Source: Streptomyces sp. L2 (GTDB taxonomy: Bacteria; Actinomycetota; Actinomycetes; Streptomycetales; Streptomycetaceae). From it: a DNA stretch of 64,000 bases. Positions 1 to 7,827 of this stretch are shown here, piece after piece. The translations under genes were made by a program, and so were the position numbers. The notes below the pieces were generated by a model, which was not told the origin of the DNA, ran no database searches, and worked only from the letters and a program-made list of their open reading frames with translations. How positions within the stretch are numbered: position 1 is the first letter of the stretch; every line of letters begins with the position of its first letter. The stretch covers positions 7,130,001 to 7,194,000 of the forward strand of contig NZ_QBDT01000001.1 of the NCBI RefSeq assembly GCF_004124325.1. Reading direction: 5' to 3'.

Positions 1-663
1 CTCTGGTACGCCGGCACGTACTCCGGGACCGGGCACGATGCCGCGGACCGCACCGCGGGTGACCCCGTCGTCGACCTCTCGGCACCCAGCGCCGACGCGA
101 TCTCACCCTCGGCGTCGGCCTCGGCCTCCGCCTCTCCGTCGCCGTCCGCGTCGAAGTCCAAGAAGCCGACACCGTCCAAGAGCCCCCGCACGGCCAGGAA
201 GAAGCACACCGCCACTCCTACCCCGACCCCGCGGCGGACCCGGACACCGGTCGCCGCGCCGCCGGCCCAGTCGGCCCCCTCCGACACCGTGTCGCAGGTC
301 GTGGCCCTGGTGAACAAGGAGCGCGCGACCGCCGGCTGCGGGCCGGTCACGGAGAACGCGCAGCTGGAGAAGGCGGCACAGGGCCACTCCGACGACATGG
401 CCGCCCGCAACTTCTTCGACCACACCAACCCGGACGGCGCCGACCCCGGGCAGCGCATCACCGCCGCCGGGTACCGCTGGTCCACGTACGGCGAGAACAT
501 CGCCATGGGCCAGCAGACCCCGCAGGCGGTGATGGACGCCTGGATGAACAGCCCCGGCCACCGCGCCAACATCCTCAACTGCTCCTTCAAGGACATCGGC
601 GTCGGTGTGCACCGGGGCTCGGGCGGCCCGTGGTGGACCCAGGACTTCGGCGCCAAACTCTGA
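1..663 (+). CDS. Secreted CAP-domain (SCP/PR-1-like) protein, 5'-truncated
   Basis: The reading frame is open from the first base, so the start and any signal peptide lie outside the window. The visible part begins with about 90 residues rich in Ser, Pro, Ala, Lys and Thr, which looks like a cell-wall or linker segment. It is followed by a C-terminal CAP domain of roughly 120 residues. Recognisable CAP signatures are VNKERA near the domain start, the HSDDMA helix, FFDHTNPDG, YGENIAMG and the SPGHRANIL motif close to the end. In this family the two His and two Glu residues form a metal-binding cleft. Streptomyces carry many secreted CAP proteins of unknown substrate. It ends about 90 bases before the convergent aldehyde dehydrogenase gene. 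Confidence 0.88.
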   Translation, partial: LWYAGTYSGTGHDAADRTAGDPVVDLSAPSADAISPSASASASASPSPSASKSKKPTPSKSPRTARKKHTATPTPTPRRTRTPVAAPPAQSAPSDTVSQVVALVNKERATAGCGPVTENAQLEKAAQGHSDDMAARNFFDHTNPDGADPGQRITAAGYRWSTYGENIAMGQQTPQAVMDAWMNSPGHRANILNCSFKDIGVGVHRGSGGPWWTQDFGAKL

Positions 664-680
664 CCGGCCGCGGGCCCGGC

Positions 681-788
681 ACAGCAGGACGTGCTTGGCC
701 TGTCCGCGGCCGGCTCACCACATGACGTGCCTGCCGGGCCGCGGACGGGCTCACAGCATGACGTGCTTGACCTGTGTGTAGTCCAGCA
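681..788. repeat. 36-bp degenerate tandem repeat at the aldehyde dehydrogenase 3' end
   Basis: Three units share the core GACGTGC at 688, 724 and 760, an exact 36-base period. The third unit is the last coding stretch of the aldehyde dehydrogenase gene (C-terminal KHVML and its stop codon). The other two lie past the stop codon. Because 36 is twelve codons, the minus-strand frame is kept, and the downstream copies would read as degenerate KHVML-like tails, the first of them closed by another in-frame TGA. It looks like duplication of the gene's last codons into its 3' flank. Confidence 0.75.
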
Positions 789-2208
789 GCCCGGTGAGCG
801 AGAGGTCGCTGCCGTAGCCGGAGTGCCGTACCCCGCCGTGCGGCATCTCCGAGACCGTCGTGCCGTGCGTGTTGACCCAGACGATGCCCGTCGCCAGGGC
901 GCGGCTCGCCCGCATCGCCCGGTCGTGGTCACGGGTCCACACACTCGCCGCGAGGCCCTGCGGGACGGCGTTCGCCAGACGGAGGGCCTCGGCCTCCTCG
1001 CGGAACGGCTGCACGGTGACGACCGGGCCGAACACCTCCCCGCGGACGACCTCGTCCTCCTGCCGGACCCCGGCGACCACCGTGGCCCGGTGGAAGAAGC
1101 CGGGGCGGTCCACGGCCGTGCCGCCGGCGACCACCTCGGCGTGGCCCGGCAGGCGCTCCAGCACGCCCCGCACCGAGGCGAGGTGGGCCGCGCTCGCGAG
1201 CGGCCCGAAGTCGGTGTCCGGGTCGCCGGGGCCGCCCGGCCGCAGCGCGCCCGCCCGGTCGGCGAAGGCCCGCAGGAACGTGTCGTGGATCCGGTGGTGG
1301 ACGAGGACGCGGGTGGCGGCCGTGCAGTCCTGGCCCGCGTTGTAGAAGGCCAGGGGCGCCAACTGAGCGACGGCGTCCTCGAGATCGGCGTCCTCGTGGA
1401 TCACCACCGGTGCGTTGCCGCCCAGTTCCAGATGGGTCCGCTTGAGGTCCGCCGCGGCCGCCGCGGCGATCTCCTGCCCGGCCCGCACACTGCCGGTGAC
1501 GGCGACCATCCGGACGTCCGGGTGGGCGACCAGCCGGCGCCCGGTGTCCCGGTCGCCGCACACCACGTTCAGCACACCGGGCGGCAGGTGCGCGGCGGCC
1601 AGCCGGGCCAGCAGCGCGGCCGACGTCGGCGTGGTCTCCGACGGCTTCAGGACGACGGTGTTGCCGGCGGCGAGCGCCGGGGCGACCTTCCACACGGCCA
1701 TCATCAGCGGGTAGTTCCACGGAGTGATCTGCGCGCAGACCCCGACCGGCTCCCGGCGCAGCACGGAGGTGCGGCCCGGTGTGTACTCGGCCGCGGCGGC
1801 GCCCGGCAGGTTCCGGGCCGCCCCAGCGAAGTACCGCAACACGTCCACGATCGCGGGCAGTTCGTCCGCCAGGAACAGGGCGCGCGGCTTGCCGGTGTCG
1901 GTGATCTCGGCCCGTGCGACCGTGTCCGCCTGCCGCTCCAGCGCGTCGGCGAGGTGCAGCAGCGCGGTCTGCCGCTGCGCGGGGGTGGTGGCCGCCCAGC
2001 CGGGGAACGCGTCCCGCGCCGCCCGGCACGCGGCTTCGACGTCCTCGGCGCCGGAGAGGGGCGCCGTGCCGTGCGCCTGTCCGGTGGCCGGGTCGACCAG
2101 GGGCAGGGTGGCTCCGGAGGCGGCCGGTACGTCCTCGCCCCCGATGTGGTTGAGGACGGTGGTCGGCGGTGCCGGCCGGACGGTGGTGAGGGATGCCTGG
2201 TCAGCCAC
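751..2208 (-). CDS. Aldehyde dehydrogenase, aminobutyraldehyde/betaine-aldehyde type
   Basis: A 485-residue NAD(P)-dependent aldehyde dehydrogenase, the usual size for the PatD/PuuC/BADH group. Visible signatures are TPWNYP near residues 162-167, ELGGN with the general-base Glu261, and the nucleophile Cys295 in AGQDCTAATR. The C-terminal HSGYGSDLS stretch is typical of aminobutyraldehyde and betaine-aldehyde enzymes. I chose the GTG at 2208 because it overlaps the stop of the upstream amine oxidase gene by eight bases (GTGGCTGA), which points to translational coupling; a longer open frame upstream lies inside that gene. As the last gene of the operon it would oxidise the aminoaldehyde released by the amine oxidase, for example 4-aminobutanal to GABA. 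Exact substrate is inferred from context. Confidence 0.9.
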   Translation of the reverse strand: MADQASLTTVRPAPPTTVLNHIGGEDVPAASGATLPLVDPATGQAHGTAPLSGAEDVEAACRAARDAFPGWAATTPAQRQTALLHLADALERQADTVARAEITDTGKPRALFLADELPAIVDVLRYFAGAARNLPGAAAAEYTPGRTSVLRREPVGVCAQITPWNYPLMMAVWKVAPALAAGNTVVLKPSETTPTSAALLARLAAAHLPPGVLNVVCGDRDTGRRLVAHPDVRMVAVTGSVRAGQEIAAAAAADLKRTHLELGGNAPVVIHEDADLEDAVAQLAPLAFYNAGQDCTAATRVLVHHRIHDTFLRAFADRAGALRPGGPGDPDTDFGPLASAAHLASVRGVLERLPGHAEVVAGGTAVDRPGFFHRATVVAGVRQEDEVVRGEVFGPVVTVQPFREEAEALRLANAVPQGLAASVWTRDHDRAMRASRALATGIVWVNTHGTTVSEMPHGGVRHSGYGSDLSLTGLLDYTQVKHVML

Positions 2209-3520
2209 GGCGCAGCGCCTCCTCGGCGGCGGCGCGGCCGGTGCGGACGGCGCCCTCCATGTACCCGGCGACCCACTGGTCGGATCCGCACACGTAGAAC
2301 GGCGGTTCATGGGTGCCGTGCAGCGGTCCTACGGCCATGACCTCGCCCGGCGGCCACTGGGTGACGTAGCCCTGCGTCCACGGGTCGCTGCCCCACAGCC
2401 GCAGGTGGCAGGCGGCCGGCCGGAGTGCCTCGTCGCCGAACATGGCGGCCACCTCGGCCAGCAGTTCCGGGGTGCGCAGCTGGGGCGGGGTGCCCAGCAG
2501 GACGCCGTAGCGCTCGGGCGGGACCAGGGCGGACAGGACGCCCTCGTTCTGCGGCCAGGTGCTGCCGAGCACCCCCTCGGACTCGGACAGTCCGCTGAGG
2601 CCGGCCTCGCGCCAGAACGGCCGCTCGTACACGGCGGCGAACTTGGCGGCGCAGGCCTGCCGTTGGCGGTGCAGGGAGCCGAGCCGGGCGTCGCTCACGC
2701 CGCTGATCCGGACGGAGCGCAGCGGTCCCACGGGCAGGGCGCTCACCACGGCTTCCGCGGTGAGGACCTCGCCGGTGACCAGGCGCACCGTGCAGTGGCC
2801 GGGCCGGACGTCGAGGGCGGCGACCGGCGAGCCGAGCCGGACGCGCGGCCCGAGGTCCCGGCCCATCACCTCGGCGAGCGTGGCCGAGCCGGCGGCGAGC
2901 CGCAGTCCCTCCCAGTCGTCGTAGTCGTAGTCGCCCGTCCCGGACGCGGGGACGGCCGCGCTCTTGCGCAGGGCGGCCAGCAGCGAGATCCGCTCGTACG
3001 ACCCTCCCGCCAGGGCCAGTTGACCGATGTCCCACAGCCGGACCACGGCGGGTGAGGCGTGCCGGGAGCGCAGCCAGCCGGCCACGGACAGCCGGTCCAG
3101 GGCTTCCGCGTCGGGGTGGGACCAGGGGTCGTCGGGGTCGACGGTGGCGGCCAGCGCGCTGAACTCGGCGCCGAGCCGCTCGTGTCGGCCGGCGTCCCCG
3201 GGACCGAACCAGTGCGGGGGCTCACCGGCCGACCGCCCCTCGGGGGTCAGCCGGGTGATCCGCCCCGGCTCGTCGACATAGCTGGGGACCAGGTCGAGCC
3301 CCAGCTCCTTCGCGAGCCGCAGATAGGCGGTGTGGCCGTGGCCGACCACCTCGCCGCCCAGTTGGACGGTGCGGCCGTCGGGCGTGCGGGTCTGCTCGAC
3401 CCGGCCGCCGACCCGGTCCCGGGCCTCCAGGACCAGTACGTCGGTGCCGGCGGCGGCCAGGTCCCGGGCGGCGGCGAGCCCGGCGAGTCCGGCGCCGAGC
3501 ACGATCACGTCGTGATGCAT
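2201..3520 (-). CDS. Flavin amine oxidase (putrescine/monoamine oxidase family)
   Basis: A 439-residue FAD-dependent amine oxidase. The N-terminus carries the dinucleotide-binding fold GAGLAGL at residues 9-15, followed by the LEARDRVGGRV motif that contacts FAD. The C-terminus has the GYMEGA segment where this family closes over the flavin. It lies between the transporter ATPase gene and the aldehyde dehydrogenase gene, and its stop codon overlaps the latter's start. In this setting it most likely oxidises a polyamine brought in by the Pot-type transporter to an aminoaldehyde, ammonia and hydrogen peroxide. The ATG at 3520 has only a weak purine-rich site upstream, so translation may depend on the preceding gene. 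Whether putrescine, spermidine or another amine is the substrate cannot be read from sequence. Confidence 0.87.
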   Translation of the reverse strand: MHHDVIVLGAGLAGLAAARDLAAAGTDVLVLEARDRVGGRVEQTRTPDGRTVQLGGEVVGHGHTAYLRLAKELGLDLVPSYVDEPGRITRLTPEGRSAGEPPHWFGPGDAGRHERLGAEFSALAATVDPDDPWSHPDAEALDRLSVAGWLRSRHASPAVVRLWDIGQLALAGGSYERISLLAALRKSAAVPASGTGDYDYDDWEGLRLAAGSATLAEVMGRDLGPRVRLGSPVAALDVRPGHCTVRLVTGEVLTAEAVVSALPVGPLRSVRISGVSDARLGSLHRQRQACAAKFAAVYERPFWREAGLSGLSESEGVLGSTWPQNEGVLSALVPPERYGVLLGTPPQLRTPELLAEVAAMFGDEALRPAACHLRLWGSDPWTQGYVTQWPPGEVMAVGPLHGTHEPPFYVCGSDQWVAGYMEGAVRTGRAAAEEALRRG

Positions 3521-3546
3521 CAGCTTCGCTTTCTTCGGGGGCGGGG

Positions 3547-4617
3547 TCAGGCCAGGACCAGGCAGTGCTCGGGCCGCCAGCCGAACTCCACCGTCTCGCC
3601 GCCGCTCCAGCGGTCCTCCATGCGGGCCCGGGCCGTGTTCTGCTCCAGCACCGACAGCGTGACGCCGGGGGCGAGTTCGATGAGGTAGGTGGTGGTGGGG
3701 CCGCTGTAGACGGTCTCGCGGAGCACCCCGGACAGCACCGACATGCCCGGCTCGAAGTCGGACAGCCAGATCTTCTCCGGGCGCACGGACACGCTCACCG
3801 GGGCGCCGTCCGTGATGCCGGCGCGGGCGCCGACCGGCAGCGCCGGACCTTGCTCCAGGGCGACCTCGCCGCCCCGGTAGGTGCCGGTCATCAGGTTGGA
3901 GGTGCCCATGAAGGAGGCCACGAAGCGGGTGGCGGGGTGCTCGTAGACGTCCTCGGGGGTGCCGCACTGCTCGATGCGGCCGTCGTTCATCACGGCGATC
4001 CGGTCGGACATGGTCAGCGCCTCGTCCTGGTCGTGGGTGACGAACACGAAGGTGATGCCGACCTCGCGCTGGATCTGCTTCAGCTCCACCTGCATCTGCC
4101 GGCGCAGCTTCAGGTCGAGCGCGGCCAGCGGCTCGTCGAGGAGCAGCACGGCGGGCCGGTTGACCAGCGCGCGGGCCAGGGCGACGCGCTGGCGCTGGCC
4201 GCCGGAGAGGGTACGGGGCTTGCGGCCGGCCAGACCGTCGAGCTGCACCAGCTCCAGCATCTCGCCGACGCGCTGCCGGATCTCCGCCTTGGCGACACCG
4301 TGGCGCTTCAGGCCGAAGGCGACGTTGTCGGCGACGCTGAGGTGGTCGAACAGGGCGTAGCTCTGGAACACGGTGTTGACGTTGCGCCGGTTGGGCGGCA
4401 GCGCGGTCACGTCCTCGCCGGCGAGCAGCACCGAGCCCTCGGTGGGGTCGCTGAACCCGCCGATCATGCGCAGCGAGGTGGTCTTGCCGCACCCCGAGGG
4501 GCCCAGCAGGGAGTAGAAGTGGCCGGCCTCGATGTCGAGGTCGAGGTCGCGCACGGCGTAGGAGTCGCCGAACCGCTTGGAGACGCCGTCGAGGCGGACG
4601 GCGGGGGTCGCGTCCAT
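3547..4617 (-). CDS. Polyamine-type ABC transporter ATP-binding protein (PotA-like)
   Basis: A 356-residue ABC ATPase with all nucleotide-binding motifs: Walker A GPSGCGKTT at residues 39-47, Q-loop near residue 85, signature LSGGQ at 137-141, Walker B VLLLDEP at 157-163 and H-loop His195. About 110 further residues form a TOBE-type regulatory domain, as in PotA and MalK relatives. The start ATG follows the permease stop codon by five bases, with a GGGGAG ribosome site inside the permease end. It would power uptake through the two permeases encoded upstream. The same ATPase subfamily also serves iron and sulfate/thiosulfate porters. The polyamine assignment rests on the binding protein and the amine oxidase in the operon. 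Confidence 0.93.
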   Translation of the reverse strand: MDATPAVRLDGVSKRFGDSYAVRDLDLDIEAGHFYSLLGPSGCGKTTSLRMIGGFSDPTEGSVLLAGEDVTALPPNRRNVNTVFQSYALFDHLSVADNVAFGLKRHGVAKAEIRQRVGEMLELVQLDGLAGRKPRTLSGGQRQRVALARALVNRPAVLLLDEPLAALDLKLRRQMQVELKQIQREVGITFVFVTHDQDEALTMSDRIAVMNDGRIEQCGTPEDVYEHPATRFVASFMGTSNLMTGTYRGGEVALEQGPALPVGARAGITDGAPVSVSVRPEKIWLSDFEPGMSVLSGVLRETVYSGPTTTYLIELAPGVTLSVLEQNTARARMEDRWSGGETVEFGWRPEHCLVLA

Positions 4618-4622
4618 GGATG

Positions 4623-5510
4623 TCACTCCCCGGAGAGGATGTCGAGGCCGCCGCGGCGGCCGAAGAGGCGCGGGATGAACAGGGCGAGGGCGATCAGGCC
4701 GATGGATCCGGCGAGCATCAGCGTGCCGACGGCGTTGATCGTGGGCTGCACCCCGAAGCGGATCGCCGAGTAGATCCGGACCGAGAGCGGCTGGGGGTCG
4801 ACGCCGGTGGTGAAGTAGGCGAGGACGAAGTCGTCGAAGACGAGCGCGAAGATCAGTACGGCGCTGGCCAGCACGGCGGGCAGCAGCGCCGGCAGCGTGA
4901 CCAGGCGGACCGCCTGCCACCGGGTGGCGCCGAGGTCCATCGCGGCCTCCTCCACCTCGGGATTGAGCGCGGCGACCCGGGAGCGCAGGATCACGGTGAC
5001 GTAGGAGATGGAGAAGGTGATCTCCGCGAGCATCACCGTGCCGGTGGACAGCGTGATGCCGAGGCCCTTGAACAGCAGCATCGAGGCGACCCCGGTGACG
5101 ATCTCCGGGGTGATCAGCGGCACGAGCATGACCAGGCCGGCCAGGGAGCCGAGCCGGGTGCGCGAGCGCACCAGCCCGAGGGCGAGCGCCACCCCGAGGA
5201 GGACCGAACCGGCCATCGCCACCAGGGAGATGCGCAGGCTCGTGCCGAGGGACGACAGGAGCACGTCGTCGTGGACGAACGCCCGGTACCAGCGCAGGCT
5301 GAACCCGCCGAACACGGTCAGGGACTTCTTGGAGTTGAAGGAGAACAGCGTCACCACGGCGATCGGCAGGTAGAGCAGCGCGAAGAACAGCGCTGTGACG
5401 GCGATCAGCAGACGCGGCCTGCGCTCGGCGCGGCCCCGCCGGGACCGGGAGCGGCCGCGGACGGCCGGACGGGCGGGGGCGGCTGCGGAGGTGGGGCGGA
5501 GCAGGGTCAT
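4623..5510 (-). CDS. ABC transporter permease, PotC-like
   Basis: A 295-residue inner-membrane permease with about six hydrophobic segments and a basic N-terminal tail of some 30 residues. The binding-protein-dependent transport motif that docks on the ATPase is seen as EEAAMDLGATRWQAVRLVTLP about two thirds along. The short SFNSKKS periplasmic stretch after the first membrane span is characteristic of PotC/PotI relatives. Its ATG overlaps the stop of the preceding permease by four bases (ATGA). It would form the channel as a heterodimer with that permease. Confidence 0.92.
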   Translation of the reverse strand: MTLLRPTSAAAPARPAVRGRSRSRRGRAERRPRLLIAVTALFFALLYLPIAVVTLFSFNSKKSLTVFGGFSLRWYRAFVHDDVLLSSLGTSLRISLVAMAGSVLLGVALALGLVRSRTRLGSLAGLVMLVPLITPEIVTGVASMLLFKGLGITLSTGTVMLAEITFSISYVTVILRSRVAALNPEVEEAAMDLGATRWQAVRLVTLPALLPAVLASAVLIFALVFDDFVLAYFTTGVDPQPLSVRIYSAIRFGVQPTINAVGTLMLAGSIGLIALALFIPRLFGRRGGLDILSGE

Positions 5511-6406
5511 CGGGTCGCCTCCGCCTCGTCCTTGCGGGTGCGCCGCAGGTAGCCGAACATCCCGACCAGCAGGACGAGCATCAGCAGCATGGTGAGCGCG
5601 GAGCCCAGCGGCCAGTTCTGGCCCTGGAAGAATTTGTCCTGGATGAGGTTGCCGATCATGATCTGGTCCGGGCCTCCCATGAGCTGTGCGCTGACGAAGT
5701 CGCCCATGGCGGGCAGGAAGACCAGGACGAGCCCGGCCGCCGCGCCCTGCCGGGTGGCGGGCAGGGTGACGAAGAAGAAGGTGCGGACGGGGCCGCCGTA
5801 GAGGTCGCGGCCCGCCTCGATGAGGGAGACGTCGAGGCGTTCCAGGGCCGCGTACAACGGGATGATCATGAAGACGACGAAGCCGTAGACCAGGCCGGCG
5901 ACCACGCCGACGCCGGTGTTGAGGATCTTCGTGTGGTCGTCGGCCAGCCCCACCGCGCGCAGGGCGCGCAGCAGCGGCCCGTCGTCGGAGAGGACCACCG
6001 ACCAGCCGTACATGCGGACCAGGTAGTTGGCGAAGAACGGCACCACGATCGCGGCGATCAGCGCGTGTTTGTAGCGTCCGCCGTGCAGCGCGATGGTGTA
6101 CGCCACCGGGTAGGCGATCAGCAGGCAGATGACGCAGGTCAGCACGGCGTAGCCGAGGGAGCGGGCCAGCACCTCGGTGTAGGCGGGGTCGGCGAGGGCG
6201 CGGACGCTGCCGAGGTCGAAGCCGAAGCGTGGGTTGCCGAGCGCGTCGGTGGTGCCGACGGCGAGGACGGCGACCAGCAGCAGCGAGGCGATCAGGAACG
6301 CGGTCATCCACAGGGTGCCGGGCAGCATCAGCCAGGTCCACAGCCGGGCGCCGGTGGTGTCGCGGCCGCGCCGGCGGGGGCGGGCGGAGCGGGGGAGCAG
6401 TGCCAT
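5507..6406 (-). CDS. ABC transporter permease, PotB-like
   Basis: A 299-residue permease that begins with a basic stretch and a first membrane span, followed by a periplasmic loop of about 50 residues (FGFDLGSVRALADPAY region) typical of PotB/PotH. The EAGRDLYGGPVRTFFFVTLP segment is the ATPase-docking (EAA) loop. Its ATG comes three bases after the stop of the binding-protein gene and its own stop overlaps the next permease, so the four transport genes are almost certainly one transcript. Confidence 0.92.
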   Translation of the reverse strand: MALLPRSARPRRRGRDTTGARLWTWLMLPGTLWMTAFLIASLLLVAVLAVGTTDALGNPRFGFDLGSVRALADPAYTEVLARSLGYAVLTCVICLLIAYPVAYTIALHGGRYKHALIAAIVVPFFANYLVRMYGWSVVLSDDGPLLRALRAVGLADDHTKILNTGVGVVAGLVYGFVVFMIIPLYAALERLDVSLIEAGRDLYGGPVRTFFFVTLPATRQGAAAGLVLVFLPAMGDFVSAQLMGGPDQIMIGNLIQDKFFQGQNWPLGSALTMLLMLVLLVGMFGYLRRTRKDEAEATR

Positions 6407-6409
6407 GGG

Positions 6410-7534
6410 TCAGCCCGCCTTCACATGGGTCCAGGCGGTGTCGCGGGCGTCCTCCGCCGCCCGGCCGCCGTTGCGGAAGTACAGGTCCGCCTTGAGGTCG
6501 TCGGCGCTCACCAGGCACTGCGGGAACGGCTTGACCAGGTCGGCGTAGGTCTTCTCGGTGCCGGCGACGGGCATCGGGTAGCCGATGTACTCGATGTTCT
6601 TCTTCACGTTCTCCGGCCGGAGCATGTAGTCGAGGAAGAGCATCGCCGTGCCGGGGTGGGCGGCGTTCCACGGGATGGCGTAGCAGTCCGAGTTGATCGG
6701 GGTGCCTTCCCCGGGCGCCTCGAAGCCGAAGACCGAGGGATCCTTGGCCTGGTTGAGCATGGCGGCCATGTCGCCGCTCCAGGCCTGGGTCATCAGCGCG
6801 TTGCCGTTGAGCAGGTTGTTGTAGCTGTCGCTGGAGAAGCCGCGCAGCCTCGGGCGCAGGGTGGCCAGCAGGCCGGTGATGCGGTCGAGGTCGTGGGTGT
6901 CGCCGGTGCTGACGTCCAGGCCGAGTTCGAGGGCGCCCATGCCGAGCACCTCGTCCCGGTCGTCGAGCAGGAACACCTTGCCCCGGACGGAGTCGTTCCA
7001 CAGGTCCCGCCAGGAGCCGCCCAGGTCGCCGATCCGGTCGCGGCGCCAGCCGATGCCGGTCTTGTACATGGTGAAGGGCACGGTGTGGGCGGATCCGGGG
7101 TCGTACCAGGGGTCGGCGAAGTAGGTGTACGTGCCGAAGATCGCGTGGGCGTTGGTGAGCGCGGAGTGGTCGATACGGCGGAGCCGGCCGCCGCGGGCCA
7201 GGCGCTGGGCCCATTTGGCGGTGGGGAAGATGATGTCGTAGCGGTTGCCCGCGTTGAGTTTGGCGACCATTCCTTCCATCGAGTCGAAGTTCGACTGGAC
7301 GACCTTGACGCCGTACTCCTTCTCGAAGCCCTTGAAGACGGACGGGTCGACGTAGTCGGCCCAGTTGAAATAGACGAGATCGCCGTCGACGCGGGGCCGG
7401 ACCGGGGCGAGGTCCTTGGCGTCGGCGGTCTTCGCGGGCATGAAACCGCAGCCGCCGGCCGCGGCGCCGAGCAGGCCGCAGGCGCCTGCCCGCAGCAGCG
7501 CGCGTCGGGTCGGTGGAGGTACCTCGGGGGACAT
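6410..7534 (-). CDS. Polyamine-type extracellular solute-binding lipoprotein (PotD-like)
   Basis: A 374-residue binding protein, first gene of the operon. The N-terminus has a twin-arginine stretch (TRRALLRAG) and a lipobox ending at Cys29 (AAGGC), so the mature protein should be lipid-anchored outside the membrane. Family features include the FNWADYVDPSVFKGFEKEYGV start of the mature domain, FDSMEGMVAKLNAG, YDIIFPT and WSGDMAAML, all as in PotD/PotF relatives. The ATG at 7534 is preceded by an AGAGGAC ribosome site. It would capture putrescine, spermidine or a related cationic ligand. The presence of amine oxidase and aldehyde dehydrogenase genes downstream supports a catabolic rather than purely homeostatic role. 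Confidence 0.9.
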   Translation of the reverse strand: MSPEVPPPTRRALLRAGACGLLGAAAGGCGFMPAKTADAKDLAPVRPRVDGDLVYFNWADYVDPSVFKGFEKEYGVKVVQSNFDSMEGMVAKLNAGNRYDIIFPTAKWAQRLARGGRLRRIDHSALTNAHAIFGTYTYFADPWYDPGSAHTVPFTMYKTGIGWRRDRIGDLGGSWRDLWNDSVRGKVFLLDDRDEVLGMGALELGLDVSTGDTHDLDRITGLLATLRPRLRGFSSDSYNNLLNGNALMTQAWSGDMAAMLNQAKDPSVFGFEAPGEGTPINSDCYAIPWNAAHPGTAMLFLDYMLRPENVKKNIEYIGYPMPVAGTEKTYADLVKPFPQCLVSADDLKADLYFRNGGRAAEDARDTAWTHVKAG

Positions 7535-7688
7535 GAACGTCCTCTTTCGTCGAGGAACGGCACAACTCCAGGGCGGTACCGGCTGGTCGGATCACCACAG
7601 GCCCTGACTGCGTGGTGGAGACCGGTCTGGGGAGGCGCGGGGCGTGCGTCAGCGCGGGAGGGATAAGCCCGACGGGGGGCGCCGGAGG
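7535..7688 (-). promoter_or_regulatory. Upstream region of the polyamine operon
   Basis: This stretch should hold the promoter of the operon. I see a small inverted repeat, CACCAC at 7593-7598 against GTGGTG at 7612-7617, but no convincing -35/-10 pair. No regulator gene is adjacent. The assignment is positional only. Confidence 0.35.
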
Positions 7689-7808
7689 GACGCGACGCGC
7701 GGGTGGGGCCGGGACGCGACGTGCCGGTACGGCCCGCACGCGACGTGCCGCTGCGGCCGGGACGCGATGCGCGGGTGCCGTCGGGACGTGACGCGCGGAT
7801 AGGGCCGG
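7689..7808. repeat. 24-bp tandem repeat, five units
   Basis: Copies of GACGYGAC or close variants start at 7689, 7713, 7737, 7761 and 7785, an exact 24-base period over 120 bases. It lies 20 bases past the stop of the Rieske oxygenase gene, between that gene and the polyamine operon. Reading it as protein gives octapeptide repeats in frames without family support, so I treat it as non-coding. Confidence 0.85.
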
Positions 7809-7827
7809 GCCGCCGGGCGGTGCGGCG

